The position numbers were made by a program, and so were the translations under genes. Shown in pieces: positions 1 to 10,771 of a stretch of 64,000 bases of DNA. The notes beneath the pieces were generated by a model that did not search any database, was not told where the DNA came from, and saw only the letters and a program-made list of their open reading frames with translations. The stretch comes from Microbacterium memoriense (GTDB lineage Bacteria; Actinomycetota; Actinomycetes; Actinomycetales; Microbacteriaceae). The DNA is taken from positions 124,001-188,000 of the forward strand of contig NZ_JAODOR010000010.1 of NCBI RefSeq assembly GCF_025398275.1, given 5' to 3'. Numbering within the stretch: position 1 is the first letter of the stretch; the number at the start of each line of letters is the position of its first letter.

Positions 1-678
1 GAGAAGGCGCAGGCCACCGCCGCCGAGTTGGGCGGGCCCGACGTGGCCATCGGCGTCGCCGCGAATGTCGCCGACGCGGATGCTGTGCAGGCCGCGATCG
101 ACGCGACCGTGCTCGCTTTCGGCGGCATCGATCTCGTCGTCAACAACGCGGGGCTCTCGCTGTCGAAGCCTCTGCTCGAGACGACCGAAAAGGACTGGGA
201 CCTGCAGCACGACGTGATGGCGAAGGGTTCGTTCCTCGTCAGCAAGGCGGCCGCAAAGGCCCTCATCGAGCAGAAGATGGGCGGCGACGTGATCTACATC
301 TCGTCGAAGAACTCCGTCTTCGCCGGGCCCAACAACATCGCGTACTCGGCGACCAAGGCCGACCAGGCCCACCAGGTGCGCCTGCTCGCGGTCGAACTCG
401 GCGAGCACGGCGTGAAGGTCAACGGCATCAACCCCGACGGCGTGGTGCGCGGGTCGGGCATCTTCGCCGCCGGCTGGGGCGCCAACCGCGCCGCGACCTA
501 CGGCGTCGAGGAGAAGGACCTCGGCCAGTTCTACGCGAACCGCACGATCCTCAAGCGCGAGGTCGTCCCCGAGAACGTGGCGGATGCCGTCTACGTCCTC
601 ACGGGTCCGGAACTCACCCGCACGACGGGGCTGCACATCCCGGTCGATTCCGGCGTCGCGGCCGCCTTCCTGCGATGA
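1..678 (+). CDS. Bifunctional rhamnulose-1-phosphate aldolase / lactaldehyde dehydrogenase, C-terminal part (5' end outside window)
   Basis: The frame is open from the first base, so this is the 3' part of a longer gene. The visible 225 residues form the second half of a classical short-chain dehydrogenase: the NNAG motif (around residue 50), the catalytic Tyr-x-x-x-Lys as YSATK (near residue 115) and the C-terminal INPDGVVRGSG region. Its end matches the SDR half of RhaD-type two-domain proteins, in which an N-terminal class II aldolase cleaves rhamnulose-1-phosphate and the SDR half oxidises lactaldehyde. The rhamnulokinase gene directly downstream supports this. The aldolase half cannot be seen here, so a stand-alone SDR remains possible. 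Confidence 0.75.
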   Translation, partial: EKAQATAAELGGPDVAIGVAANVADADAVQAAIDATVLAFGGIDLVVNNAGLSLSKPLLETTEKDWDLQHDVMAKGSFLVSKAAAKALIEQKMGGDVIYISSKNSVFAGPNNIAYSATKADQAHQVRLLAVELGEHGVKVNGINPDGVVRGSGIFAAGWGANRAATYGVEEKDLGQFYANRTILKREVVPENVADAVYVLTGPELTRTTGLHIPVDSGVAAAFLR

Positions 679-775
679 TCGCGCTCGGTCGTATGGCGCG
701 CAGCGCCCGGACCGCCTCATCCGCCACACGAGCACTCTCCCGCACCAGCGCCCATGCGACAGGGCAGGAACGGGC

Positions 776-2197
776 ATGATCCCGGCGGGCTCCGTCGCCG
801 CCGTCGACCTCGGGGCGACAAGCGGTCGGGTCATCGTCGGGCGCGTCGGCCCGGACACGCTCGAGACCACAACAGTCGCGCGGTTCGCCAACGACCCGAT
901 CCGCCTCGGCGACGACCTGCACTGGAATGTGCTCGGGCTGTACAGCGCGGCCCTCGCCGGTCTCCGTGAGGCATTCCGCGCGGAGCCGGCGATCGCGAGC
1001 ATCGGGATCGACTCGTGGGCCGTGGACTACGGGCTGCTTCGCGCCGGGCGCCTCCTCGGCACGCCGTTCCACTATCGCGACGAGCGCACGGCGCGCGGCG
1101 TCGCCGCCGTCCACGCGCACCTGCCGCACGCCGAGCTGTTCGCGCGCAACGGCCTGCAGTTCCTGCCGTTCAACACGCTCTATCAGTTCGCCGCGGAAGA
1201 TCCGTTCCTGGTGAATGCCGGCGACACCGCGCTCATGATCCCCGACCTGCTGGGGTTCTGGCTCACCGGCAGCGCCCGCGCCGAACTGACGAACGCCTCG
1301 ACGACCGGGCTCCTGCGGTGGCTCGACCACGCGTGGGACGACAGCCTGATCGAGCGGCTCGGTGTCCCCCGCGACATCCTCCCCCCGCTCATCGCGCCCG
1401 GCGAGGTGCTCGGCGCACTCCGCCCCGAGGTCGCCGCATCGCTCGGTGGACAGGCGCCCGTGGTCGCCGTCGGCTCGCACGACACGGCCTCGGCGGTCGT
1501 CGCCATCCCGATGCAGGCGGATGCCGCGGCCTACATCTCGTGCGGCACGTGGGGTCTGGTCGGCGTGGAGGTCGAGCGCCCGGTGCTCACCCCCGACGCG
1601 CTCGCGGCGAACTTCACGAACGAAGGCGGCGTCGACGGGCGCGTCCGACTCCTCCACAACGTCATGGGGCTGTGGGTGCTCAGCGAGACCGTCCGCGGGT
1701 GGGAACGCCAGGAAGGGCACGCGATCGATCTGCCGACCTTGCTCGACTCGGCCGCGGAAGTCCCGGCATCCGCCGTGCCGGTCTTCGACATCAACGACGC
1801 CCGCTTCCTCCCGCCCGGCGACATGCCGGCGCGCATCGACGCGTGGTGCAGCGAACACGGCGTGCGCGCTCCACAGAGCCGCGCCGAGTACACCCGCTCG
1901 ATCGTCGAATCGCTCGCGCAGGCGTTCGCCGAGGCCACCGCCACCGCGGGCCGACTCGGCGGGATCGATGTCCGCACGATCCACATCGTCGGCGGCGGCG
2001 CCCTCAACGCCCTGCTGTGCCAGCGCACGGCCGACCGGGCCGGCGTGCCAGTGCTCGCCGGCCCGGTCGAGGCGACCGCGCTCGGCAACGTGCTCGTGCA
2101 GGCCCGTGCGGCAGGATTCCTCTCCGGCAGCCTCGAGTCGCTGCGGGATCTCGCCGCCCGCACGCACGCACCGCGACGGTTCGACCCGCAGGCCTGA
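776..2197 (+). CDS. rhaB: Rhamnulokinase (FGGY carbohydrate kinase)
   Basis: A 473-residue cytoplasmic kinase that phosphorylates L-rhamnulose to rhamnulose-1-phosphate. The N-terminal phosphate-binding loop reads DLGATSGRV (residue 11 on), a GSHDTASAVVAIP stretch lies mid-protein, and the C-terminal nucleotide-binding segment contains HIVGGGALNALLCQRTADR, all typical of RhaB in the FGGY family. The ATG at 776 is preceded by GGCAGGAACGGGC and places the sugar-kinase fold at the very N-terminus; the frame is open upstream but reads as non-coding over the end of the preceding gene. It follows the aldolase/dehydrogenase gene by about 100 bases, so the two probably share a transcript. Confidence 0.88.
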   Translation: MIPAGSVAAVDLGATSGRVIVGRVGPDTLETTTVARFANDPIRLGDDLHWNVLGLYSAALAGLREAFRAEPAIASIGIDSWAVDYGLLRAGRLLGTPFHYRDERTARGVAAVHAHLPHAELFARNGLQFLPFNTLYQFAAEDPFLVNAGDTALMIPDLLGFWLTGSARAELTNASTTGLLRWLDHAWDDSLIERLGVPRDILPPLIAPGEVLGALRPEVAASLGGQAPVVAVGSHDTASAVVAIPMQADAAAYISCGTWGLVGVEVERPVLTPDALAANFTNEGGVDGRVRLLHNVMGLWVLSETVRGWERQEGHAIDLPTLLDSAAEVPASAVPVFDINDARFLPPGDMPARIDAWCSEHGVRAPQSRAEYTRSIVESLAQAFAEATATAGRLGGIDVRTIHIVGGGALNALLCQRTADRAGVPVLAGPVEATALGNVLVQARAAGFLSGSLESLRDLAARTHAPRRFDPQA

Positions 2198-2265
2198 TTC
2201 CCGCCGAAAACGGCCCGGCCCGTCTGCAGGCTTCTATCGTGGATATCGTTCACGACAGGAGCACC

Positions 2266-3183
2266 ATGACCTCCCCCCACGACGCCGATCGCGTCATCCA
2301 CCCTGACACGCAGATGGATGCCGTGACGCTCCGCGTCGGCGACCTTGACCTGATGAGCGGCTACTACGGCGACGCGTTCGCGCTGAACCCGATCGAAGAA
2401 CGCACGCGCGGGCGAGAGGTGCATCGCGTTCTGGGTCGTGGTGATGTGCCGATGATGCGCCTGATCCACACACCGGATCTTCCCGAGGTCAACCCCCGGG
2501 AGGCCGGACTCTTCCACACCGCATTCCTCTTCGACACGCAAGCGAGCCTCGCGGCGACCGTCTACCGCGCCGCTCACGACGCCCGCACCCGGTTCACCGG
2601 TTCGAGCGATCACCTCGTCAGCGAGGCGTTCTACTTCACCGATCCCGAGAACAACGGGATCGAGCTGTACACCGATCGCGCCCGCGACACATGGCAGCAC
2701 ATCAACGGCGAGATCAGCATGGACACCCTGTATCTCGATCCGAACGAGTACCTCCGCACCCACCTCACCCAGGACGCACTGGATGCTGGCCCCGCCCTCG
2801 CCGGACGCGTCGGCCACGTGCACCTGCAGGTGGGCGACATCGGCGCGGCGCGCGCGTTCTACGTCGACACCCTCGGTTTCGAGGCAACGGTGTCGTCGTT
2901 GCCGACGGCCCTGTTCGCGTCGGCGGGCGGATACCACCACCACCTCGGGATGAACGTGTGGAACAGCCGCGGCGCGGGCCCGCGTGCTGCGCGGCTCGGT
3001 CTCGGCGAAGTGGCGATCACCGTGCCCACGCGCGCCGACCTCGACGCGGTCGCGGCGCGTCTGCGCGAACGCGCGCAGGCGTTCACCGACAACGGCACGT
3101 CGCTCATCACCCACGACCCCTGGGGCACCGAGGTCACACTCTCGCTGCCGGGCGTGACGGTCGACGAGCTCCTCGCCCGCTGA
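2266..3183 (+). CDS. Two-domain VOC-family protein (glyoxalase / extradiol ring-cleaving dioxygenase type, CatE-like)
   Basis: A 305-residue protein with two vicinal-oxygen-chelate modules, roughly residues 15-145 and 180-300. Each begins with a beta strand of the form VTLRVGDLDLMSGYY or VHLQVGDIGAARAFYVDTLGF. Candidate metal ligands include the His in GRVGHVHLQV, the His pair in GGYHHHLGMNVW and the Glu of GIELYTDR. Length and domain repeat match Bacillus CatE-like catechol 2,3-dioxygenase homologues; the actual substrate cannot be told from sequence. AGGAG lies just before the ATG. It is a separate unit about 70 bases after rhaB, with no obvious aromatic pathway genes nearby. Confidence 0.75.
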   Translation: MTSPHDADRVIHPDTQMDAVTLRVGDLDLMSGYYGDAFALNPIEERTRGREVHRVLGRGDVPMMRLIHTPDLPEVNPREAGLFHTAFLFDTQASLAATVYRAAHDARTRFTGSSDHLVSEAFYFTDPENNGIELYTDRARDTWQHINGEISMDTLYLDPNEYLRTHLTQDALDAGPALAGRVGHVHLQVGDIGAARAFYVDTLGFEATVSSLPTALFASAGGYHHHLGMNVWNSRGAGPRAARLGLGEVAITVPTRADLDAVAARLRERAQAFTDNGTSLITHDPWGTEVTLSLPGVTVDELLAR

Positions 3184-3274
3184 CACCGCCGAGCGGGCAA
3201 GCTGGCCTCGAAAGTGCCGCCGATGTCTTCGGCGAACTCGCCCACGGCGTGCCGGTCGGGCGTAGCCTCGAGAC

Positions 3275-3418
3275 ATGAGCACCCCCGAGACCGACCGCAC
3301 CGATCCCGACGACGCGCCGCTCGGCGGCGATGAGACGACCGAGGACGAGCTCGTCGCCGACAATGCCGTCGAAGACGACACCCTGGCCTCGCTCGATCCG
3401 GACGCGGCACCCGCCTGA
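3275..3418 (+). CDS. Small acidic hypothetical protein, 47 residues
   Basis: ATG to TGA encodes 47 residues with many Asp and Glu (for example TTEDELVADN) and no Lys, Cys or aromatic residue. There is no signal peptide or membrane segment, and the composition predicts an intrinsically disordered, very acidic cytoplasmic peptide. Third codon positions are GC-rich like those of neighbouring genes, which supports real coding. No strong ribosome-binding site is visible before the ATG. It lies alone between the VOC gene and the carboxylase operon. I do not recognise a function. Confidence 0.5.
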   Translation: MSTPETDRTDPDDAPLGGDETTEDELVADNAVEDDTLASLDPDAAPA

Positions 3419-3429
3419 CCCCTCGACAT

Positions 3430-3478
3430 TTCGGTTATCGGTCACTAACCTGAATTCAGTTAGTGCGCAGTAACCGAA
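3430..3478. promoter_or_regulatory. Double palindromic operator upstream of the acyl-CoA carboxylase operon
   Basis: Outer arms TTCGGTTA (3430-3437) and TAACCGAA (3471-3478) and inner arms CACTAAC (3443-3449) and GTTAGTG (3459-3465) are perfect and share one centre at 3454. The element can also be read as two inverted copies of a shorter site, GTTAGTGnnCnnTAACC, the right-hand one being a near-perfect 16-mer palindrome at 3459-3474. It is followed at once by the ribosome-binding site. TetR-type regulators of branched-chain acyl-CoA genes use sites of this style; the cognate regulator is not in the window. Confidence 0.7.
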
Positions 3479-3480
3479 CG

Positions 3481-3486
3481 AGGAGG
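3481..3486 (+). promoter_or_regulatory. Strong ribosome-binding site of the carboxyltransferase gene
   Basis: A perfect AGGAGG lies 5 bases before the ATG at 3492 and begins only 3 bases after the operator ends. A repressor bound at 3430-3478 would therefore also sit over the start of the mRNA. Confidence 0.85.
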
Positions 3487-3491
3487 TCCGG

Positions 3492-5032
3492 ATGGCCTAC
3501 ACCGACCTGCTCACCGAGCTCGACGAACGTCGCGCGATCGCGGCGCGCGGCGGCCCGGAATCGTCGCGGCGACGTCACCTCGACCGCGGCAAAATGCTCG
3601 CCCGCGATCGAATCGACGCACTGCTCGACCCCGGCAGCCCCTTTCTCGAGCTCGCGCCGCTCGCCGCGTGGGACCTCTACGACGGCGAAGCGCCGGCGGC
3701 GGGCGTCGTCGCCGGTATCGGCCTCGTCCACGGATGCCACGTCATGGTGCTCGCCAACGACGCGACGGTCAAAGGTGGCACCTACTTCCCACTGACGGTG
3801 AAGAAGCATCTGCGCGCCCAGGAAGTCGCGGCCGAAAACCGGCTGCCGTGCGTCTACCTCGTCGACTCCGGCGGCGCCTACCTTCCGATGCAAGACGAGG
3901 TCTTCCCCGATCGCGACCACTTCGGCCGCATTTTCTACAACCAAGCCCGCATGTCTCGCGACGGTATCGCCCAGATCGCGGCGGTGATGGGATCGTCGAC
4001 GGCCGGCGGCGCCTACGTACCGGCCATGAGCGACGAGACGGTCATCGTGAGGGACCAGGGCACGATCTTTCTCGGCGGACCGCCCCTGGTGAAGGCCGCC
4101 ACCGGGGAGATCGTCTCGGCCGAAGACCTCGGCGGTGGTCTCACGCACGCCCGCATCTCGGGCGTCGTCGACCATCTCGCCGACGACGACGCGCACGCGC
4201 TCCAGATCGTCCGCAGCATCCTGGAGACCCTCCCGCACCCCGCCGTCCCCTCCACCGACGAGTCCCGCGAGCCGCACGTCACGACGCCGCTGGCCGACAT
4301 CATTCCGGTCGATCTGACCACCCCGTATGACGCACGGGAGATCATCGTGCGGATCGTCGACGGAAGCCGCTTCGACGAGTTCAAGAGCGAGTACGGGACG
4401 ACCCTCGTGACCGGCTTCGCCCGCATCCACGGACACCGGGTCGGGATCGTGGCCAACAACGGCGTGCTGTTCGGGGAGTCCGCGCTCAAGGGCGCGCATT
4501 TCATCCAGCTGTGCGATCAGCGCGGCATCCCCCTGCTGTTCCTGCAGAACATCACCGGGTTCATGGTCGGCCGCGAATACGAAGAGGGCGGCATCGCCAA
4601 ACACGGCGCGAAGATGGTGAACGCCGTCGCGTGCGCCCGCGTACCCAAGATGACGGTCGTCGTCGGCGGCTCATTCGGGGCCGGGACCTACTCGATGTGC
4701 GGGCGAGCGTACTCGCCCCGATTCCTCTGGCTCTGGCCCGGCGCGCGCGTGTCGGTGATGGGTGGGCCGCAGGCGGCATCCGTCCTCTCGACGGTCCGCC
4801 GCGATCAGATGGATGCTGCCGGCCAGGAGTGGTCGACCGAAGATCAGGCGGCGTTCGAGACGCCGATCCGTGCACAATACGACGCGCAGGGCAGCCCGTA
4901 CTACTCGACGGCGCGCCTCTGGGACGACGGGATCATCGCCCCGGATGAGACCCGTGAGGTGCTCGGGCTCGCGCTCGATGTCGTCATGCGCGCGGCGGAT
5001 GACGCGGCGCCCGGCTACGGCGTCTTCCGGAT

Positions 5033-5036
<4 letters not shown>
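3492..5036 (+). CDS. Acyl-CoA carboxylase carboxyltransferase (beta) subunit, methylcrotonyl-CoA carboxylase type
   Basis: A 514-residue cytoplasmic carboxyltransferase that transfers carboxyl from carboxybiotin to an acyl-CoA. The N-terminal half carries [12 protein letters not shown] near residue 130 and the C-terminal half the oxyanion-type [13 protein letters not shown] near residue 395. Length and segments such as [16 protein letters not shown] and [13 protein letters not shown] resemble MCC-beta and mycobacterial AccD1 (leucine degradation) more than propionyl- or acetyl-CoA carboxylases. It overlaps the biotin carboxylase gene by 4 bases (GTGA), so the two subunits are translationally coupled. 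Substrate preference is inferred from family resemblance. Confidence 0.88.
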
Positions 5037-6988
<1,952 letters not shown>

Positions 6989-7013
6989 CCGCCTCTCACC
7001 TCGCGCACGAACG

Positions 7014-7079
7014 CCGCAGAATGTCGACATCTCCGCACCGAATCCGGCCGATGGATGCGGAGATCGCGCACATCTGCGG
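7014..7079. repeat. Dispersed imperfect palindrome, copy 1
   Basis: Two 24-base arms (7014-7037 and 7056-7079) with 18 complementary positions flank an 18-base centre containing ATCCGGCCGAT. The left arm CCGCAGAATGTCGACATCTCCGCA-type sequence (first bases CCGCAGAATGTCGAC) is identical in copy 2 at 22969-23034. It lies between two convergent genes and could fold as a hairpin on either strand. No run of T follows, so an intrinsic terminator is not shown. Confidence 0.75.
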
Positions 7080-7126
7080 ACATCGCGCTCTGCGCCAGGG
7101 GACCGGTGCGATGAACCCCGGCGGAA

Positions 7127-7972
7127 TCAGGCTTCGCGGGTGACGGTGACGTTGACGTGCAACTCGCTCTTGAACGGGCCCGCGTACACACCGCGCAGCG
7201 GCGGGATGTCGTTGTAGTCCCGTCCGCGCCCGACGAGCACGTGGCGATCACCGATCTCGGCGTTGTTCGTCGGGTCGAAACCCTGCCAGTCGCCGGCGAA
7301 CCACTCGACCCAGGCGTGGGACTCTCCCGGCACCGCGACGCCGACCTCGGCGTTCGCATTCGGGTGGAGGTATCCCGACACGTAACGCGCGGGGATCCCG
7401 ACGACGCGCAGAGCGCCGAGGGTGATGTGCGCGATGTCCTGGCACACGCCTTTGCGTTCAGCCCATGCTTCGGCTGCGGTCGAATGCACCCCGGTGACGC
7501 CGTGCACGTATTCCACAGCATCCCCGACGGCTTCAGCGATCGCGTGCGCGGCGCGCCCCGGGTGCTCGTGCTGTGCGGCGATCGACCGGGCGATCTCGGC
7601 CACCTCGGGATGTGCGGCGGCGCGGGGGGATGCGCTCATCATCTCGACCGTGCCGATCGAGCGCCCCGCTTCGCGCGCCAGCGCATCCCACGTGATGTCG
7701 GAGAACTCCAGCGGCCGCGGGCGCACCTCGACGAGCGAGCGCGCGGTGATGCTCAGCGCCGAGTGCGCCGCGAGCACGTCGAACGAGGCGACGCGCGTGC
7801 CGAAGTAATCGAGGTACTGGTTCACACTCGTCGACGGCTCGATGTCGAGTTGCGAGCTCAGCACGAACTGACTGTCCGTCGAGCTCGGCAGCATCCGCGC
7901 CTCGTTGTAAGAAGCGCCGACCTCACCCTGGTAGGTGAATCCGGTGGCGTGCTCGATCCGCAGGCGCATCAT
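7127..7972 (-). CDS. Transglutaminase-like protein of the ATP-grasp/alpha-E cluster
   Basis: A 281-residue protein with an N-terminal beta region (EHATGFTYQGEV) and a C-terminal transglutaminase core. The catalytic triad is visible: Cys in KGVCQDIAHITLG near residue 175, His in ESHAWVEW near 216 and Asp in GFDPTNN near 231. No signal peptide, so it acts in the cytoplasm. Proteins of this COG1305 type may hydrolyse or transfer amide bonds; substrates are unknown. The start ATG overlaps the stop of the alpha-E gene (ATGA), with a second ATG directly after it. It is the last gene of a three-gene operon that recurs in many bacteria, which suggests a shared task in making or trimming a small peptide-like product. 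Confidence 0.82.
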   Translation of the reverse strand: MMRLRIEHATGFTYQGEVGASYNEARMLPSSTDSQFVLSSQLDIEPSTSVNQYLDYFGTRVASFDVLAAHSALSITARSLVEVRPRPLEFSDITWDALAREAGRSIGTVEMMSASPRAAAHPEVAEIARSIAAQHEHPGRAAHAIAEAVGDAVEYVHGVTGVHSTAAEAWAERKGVCQDIAHITLGALRVVGIPARYVSGYLHPNANAEVGVAVPGESHAWVEWFAGDWQGFDPTNNAEIGDRHVLVGRGRDYNDIPPLRGVYAGPFKSELHVNVTVTREA

Positions 7973-8901
7973 GAGGTTTCTCCGATCCAGCTCGGTTCGG
8001 CGTGTGTCGGGAAGAACCGGTCACGGATGGCCTCCGACGCCTCGCGTGTGACCTTCTGCACCTGCTCCATGTGTTCGGGGAGCTCCGACAAGATTTCCCC
8101 GATGGGGCGGTATTCCAGATCGTTGCGGATACGCCCGAGCGCGCGCAACACGGTGTTGGAATGGCCGACGCGATCGGCAACCGGGTCGATCGCGCTCATG
8201 CATTCTTCGGCGCGCTGGATCGAGTGGATGATCGAGCGCGGGAAGAGGCGATCGAGCAGCAGGAACTCGGCCGCGTTGCTCGCGCTCGGCATGCCGCGAT
8301 ATGTGCGCAGGTACGCCTCATACGCACCGCAGGAACGGAGAATCGTCGTCCAGGACGGGCCGGATGCTTCCGTCAACGACCGCGTCGCCAACAGCCGCGC
8401 GGTCATGTCGGTGCGCTCGATCGAGCGCCCGAGCGTCAGGAACTGCCACGCCTCATCGCGACTCGTCGAGGAGTCGGTGATCCCGACGGCGAGCGCCGCA
8501 CGCTCGCGCACCCACTGGAAGAACTCGTGCGTCTTCTCGTTGTTGATGCGACGCGGCATGCGCGATTGCGTCGTGTTGAGGGTCTCCCAGAGCTCCGTCG
8601 AGACGATCTCCCGCGCGCGGCGGGCGTTCTCGCGAGCCGACTGGATCGCGTAGGCAATGCTCGAGGGGTTCGAGCGATCCACGGCGAGCCGGTTGAGGAC
8701 GTCGACGCGGCTGACCCGCACGCCGTCTTCCTCCGGAAAGGTCCCCATGACCCCCATGAGCGAGCGGCACGCGATGTCTTCATCGATCCACGGGTCTTCC
8801 AGCAGCAGCTGGAGGTGCACGTCAAGGATGCGGGCCGTGCCGTCGCTGCGCTCGATATAGCGCCCGATCCAGAACAGCGATTCTGCGATGCGGCTCAGCA
8901 T
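7969..8901 (-). CDS. Alpha-E domain-containing protein (DUF403 family)
   Basis: A 310-residue, largely helical cytoplasmic protein. The N-terminus MLSRIAESLFWIGRYIERSD is the hallmark of the alpha-E family, as are the repeated helical Arg/Glu-rich segments. The family has no firmly established activity and is almost always encoded beside a circularly permuted ATP-grasp protein, as here. It overlaps the upstream ATP-grasp gene by 7 bases and the downstream transglutaminase gene by 4, so all three should be made from one mRNA in coupled fashion. Family recognition is firm; function is not. Confidence 0.85.
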   Translation of the reverse strand: MLSRIAESLFWIGRYIERSDGTARILDVHLQLLLEDPWIDEDIACRSLMGVMGTFPEEDGVRVSRVDVLNRLAVDRSNPSSIAYAIQSARENARRAREIVSTELWETLNTTQSRMPRRINNEKTHEFFQWVRERAALAVGITDSSTSRDEAWQFLTLGRSIERTDMTARLLATRSLTEASGPSWTTILRSCGAYEAYLRTYRGMPSASNAAEFLLLDRLFPRSIIHSIQRAEECMSAIDPVADRVGHSNTVLRALGRIRNDLEYRPIGEILSELPEHMEQVQKVTREASEAIRDRFFPTHAEPSWIGETS

Positions 8902-10667
8902 CCCGAGCCCCCCTCAGCACCCTCGCGAGCCGACAACTTCTGGTCGATCCGCCAGGATACGTGCGCATCGAAGCTGTCGGCTCGAGCGGATGCTGTCGGC
9001 TCGGCTGCCGTTGCGGACTGCTGTTGTTGCTCCTGCTGTTGATGGAGATCCTGCGGGCCGTCTTGCGGCGAGTGATCCGGCGCCTGCTGCGGGTCGTAGA
9101 TGACCGTGATCGCTTCCGTCACCGCTGCTTGATCGGCCACGAGACCGGCGACACCGGTCCCGTGTCCATATTCGCCGCGCTCGGGGGCCGAACCGCCCAC
9201 GATCCACGTGTCCTTCGAGCCGCCACCCTGCGACGAGTTCACGACGAGCTGCCCTTCCGGCAGCGCGACGCGGGTGAGTCCACCCGGCAACACCCAGACC
9301 TCGTCGCCGTTGTTGACGGCGAAGGGGCGGAGGTCGGCGTGGCGCGGCCGCATCCCGTCTTCGACGAGCGTCGGGATGGTCGAGAGCATGACGACGGGCT
9401 GCGCGATCCAGCCACGCGGGTCTTTGCGGAGCTTCTTGCGGAGCTTCTCGAGTTCGGCGGGCGACGCATCCGGGCCGACGACGAGGCCCTTGCCGCCGGA
9501 ACCGTCCACGGGTTTGACGACGAGCTCGGCAAGCCGGTCGAGCACCTCTTCCAGCGCACCCGGGTCTTCGAGGCGCCAGGTGTCGACATTTTTCAGGATC
9601 GGCTCTTCCGCGAGGTAGTACCGGATGAGATCCGGCACGTACGTGTAGAGGAGCTTGTCGTCGGCGACGCCGTTGCCGACCGCGTTGGCGATCGTGACGT
9701 TGCCGAGTCGGGCAGCGAGCAAGAGTCCGGGAGCCCCGAGCATCGAGTCGGCGCGGAACTGCAGCGGGTCGAGGAAGTCATCGTCGACCCGCTTGTAGAT
9801 CACATCGACACGCTTGGACCCGCGGGTCGTGCGCATGAAGACCTTCCCGCCCATGCACTGCAGGTCGCGACCCTCGACGAGTTCGACGCCCATGAGGCGC
9901 GCGAGCAGCGTATGTTCGAAGTACGCGGAGTTGTAGACACCGGGCGTCAGCACGACGACGTTCGGATCGTCCACTCCCGGAGGGGCGGACGCACGGAGCG
10001 CCTGCAGCAGCTTGTTGGGGTAGTCACCGACGGGTCGCACGTGCATCGAGACGAAGAGTTCGGGCAGGGTCTGCGCCATCACCCGGCGGTTCGAGATGAC
10101 GTAGCTCACGCCGGACGGCACGCGCACGTTGTCTTCCAGCACGCGCATTTCGCCGTGCTCGTCGCGGATGAGGTCGATTCCCGCGACCTGGATCCGCACA
10201 CCGTTGGCCGAGTGGATGCCGGCAGCCTGCCGGTAGAAGTACTGCGAACTGGCGATGAGAGCGGCGGGAAGGACGCCATCGCGAACACAGTGCTGGCGTC
10301 CGTAGGCATCGTCGAGGAACGCCTCGAGCGCCTTGACCCGCTGCTGGACGCCCTTTTCGACGCGCGACCACTCGTCGAATTCGATGACGCGCGGAACAGC
10401 ATCGAGCGGGAAAGGCCGCTCTTCGCCGGCGAAGTCGAACGTCACGCCCTGCGCGAGGTACGAGCTCGCGAGCGATTCCGTCCGCCCGCGCAGTTCTTCC
10501 TGCGTCATCTTCGCAAGCGCTTGATAGAGCTCGCGGTAGGCCGTGCGCGAGGACACATCTGCCCCGGCGCTGGTCGGCGCCGCGAACATCTCATCGAACG
10601 CCGGCACCCCAGACGCGGTTTTGCGTGGTGCGAGCGTGGAGCCGTATCCGTCGAACAGGTCACCCAT
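8895..10667 (-). CDS. Circularly permuted ATP-grasp protein (DUF404/DUF407 family)
   Basis: A 590-residue predicted amide- or peptide-forming ligase. Typical features are the N-terminal YGSTLAPRKTASGVPAFDEMF, the central VLEDNVRVPSGVSYVISNRR near residue 180, and the ATP-binding loop KPVDGSGGKGLVVG near residue 390. Comparative genomics of amidoligases predicts that such enzymes, with alpha-E and transglutaminase partners, build small peptides or tag proteins; no product is proven. The C-terminal tail of about 65 residues is extended and Gln-rich (LHQQQEQQQQSATAAEP) and looks disordered, which I do not expect from the core family. It is the first gene of the operon; the ATG is 10 bases from a weak purine stretch. 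Confidence 0.85.
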   Translation of the reverse strand: MGDLFDGYGSTLAPRKTASGVPAFDEMFAAPTSAGADVSSRTAYRELYQALAKMTQEELRGRTESLASSYLAQGVTFDFAGEERPFPLDAVPRVIEFDEWSRVEKGVQQRVKALEAFLDDAYGRQHCVRDGVLPAALIASSQYFYRQAAGIHSANGVRIQVAGIDLIRDEHGEMRVLEDNVRVPSGVSYVISNRRVMAQTLPELFVSMHVRPVGDYPNKLLQALRASAPPGVDDPNVVVLTPGVYNSAYFEHTLLARLMGVELVEGRDLQCMGGKVFMRTTRGSKRVDVIYKRVDDDFLDPLQFRADSMLGAPGLLLAARLGNVTIANAVGNGVADDKLLYTYVPDLIRYYLAEEPILKNVDTWRLEDPGALEEVLDRLAELVVKPVDGSGGKGLVVGPDASPAELEKLRKKLRKDPRGWIAQPVVMLSTIPTLVEDGMRPRHADLRPFAVNNGDEVWVLPGGLTRVALPEGQLVVNSSQGGGSKDTWIVGGSAPERGEYGHGTGVAGLVADQAAVTEAITVIYDPQQAPDHSPQDGPQDLHQQQEQQQQSATAAEPTASARADSFDAHVSWRIDQKLSAREGAEGGSGC

Positions 10668-10771
10668 GGGATGAGCCTAGTCCGGCGCGTGTTTCGGCAG
10701 TATGTCGGCTCGCGCTGGGGTCCGGCATCCCCCGTCGAGTGCGCTGGATGCTGCCGGGGAAGCGGCGCGGG

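Noticed and set aside
614..2167. Long minus-strand open frame opposite rhaB (517 residues)
   Set aside because: Its Arg/Glu/Asp-rich composition is the typical mirror image of a GC-rich gene; the + strand encodes a clear rhamnulokinase with family motifs.
1015..2265. Arg/Pro-rich open frame running into the VOC gene
   Set aside because: Only the part from 2266 on has normal amino acid composition and family similarity; the upstream part is an out-of-frame shadow of rhaB.
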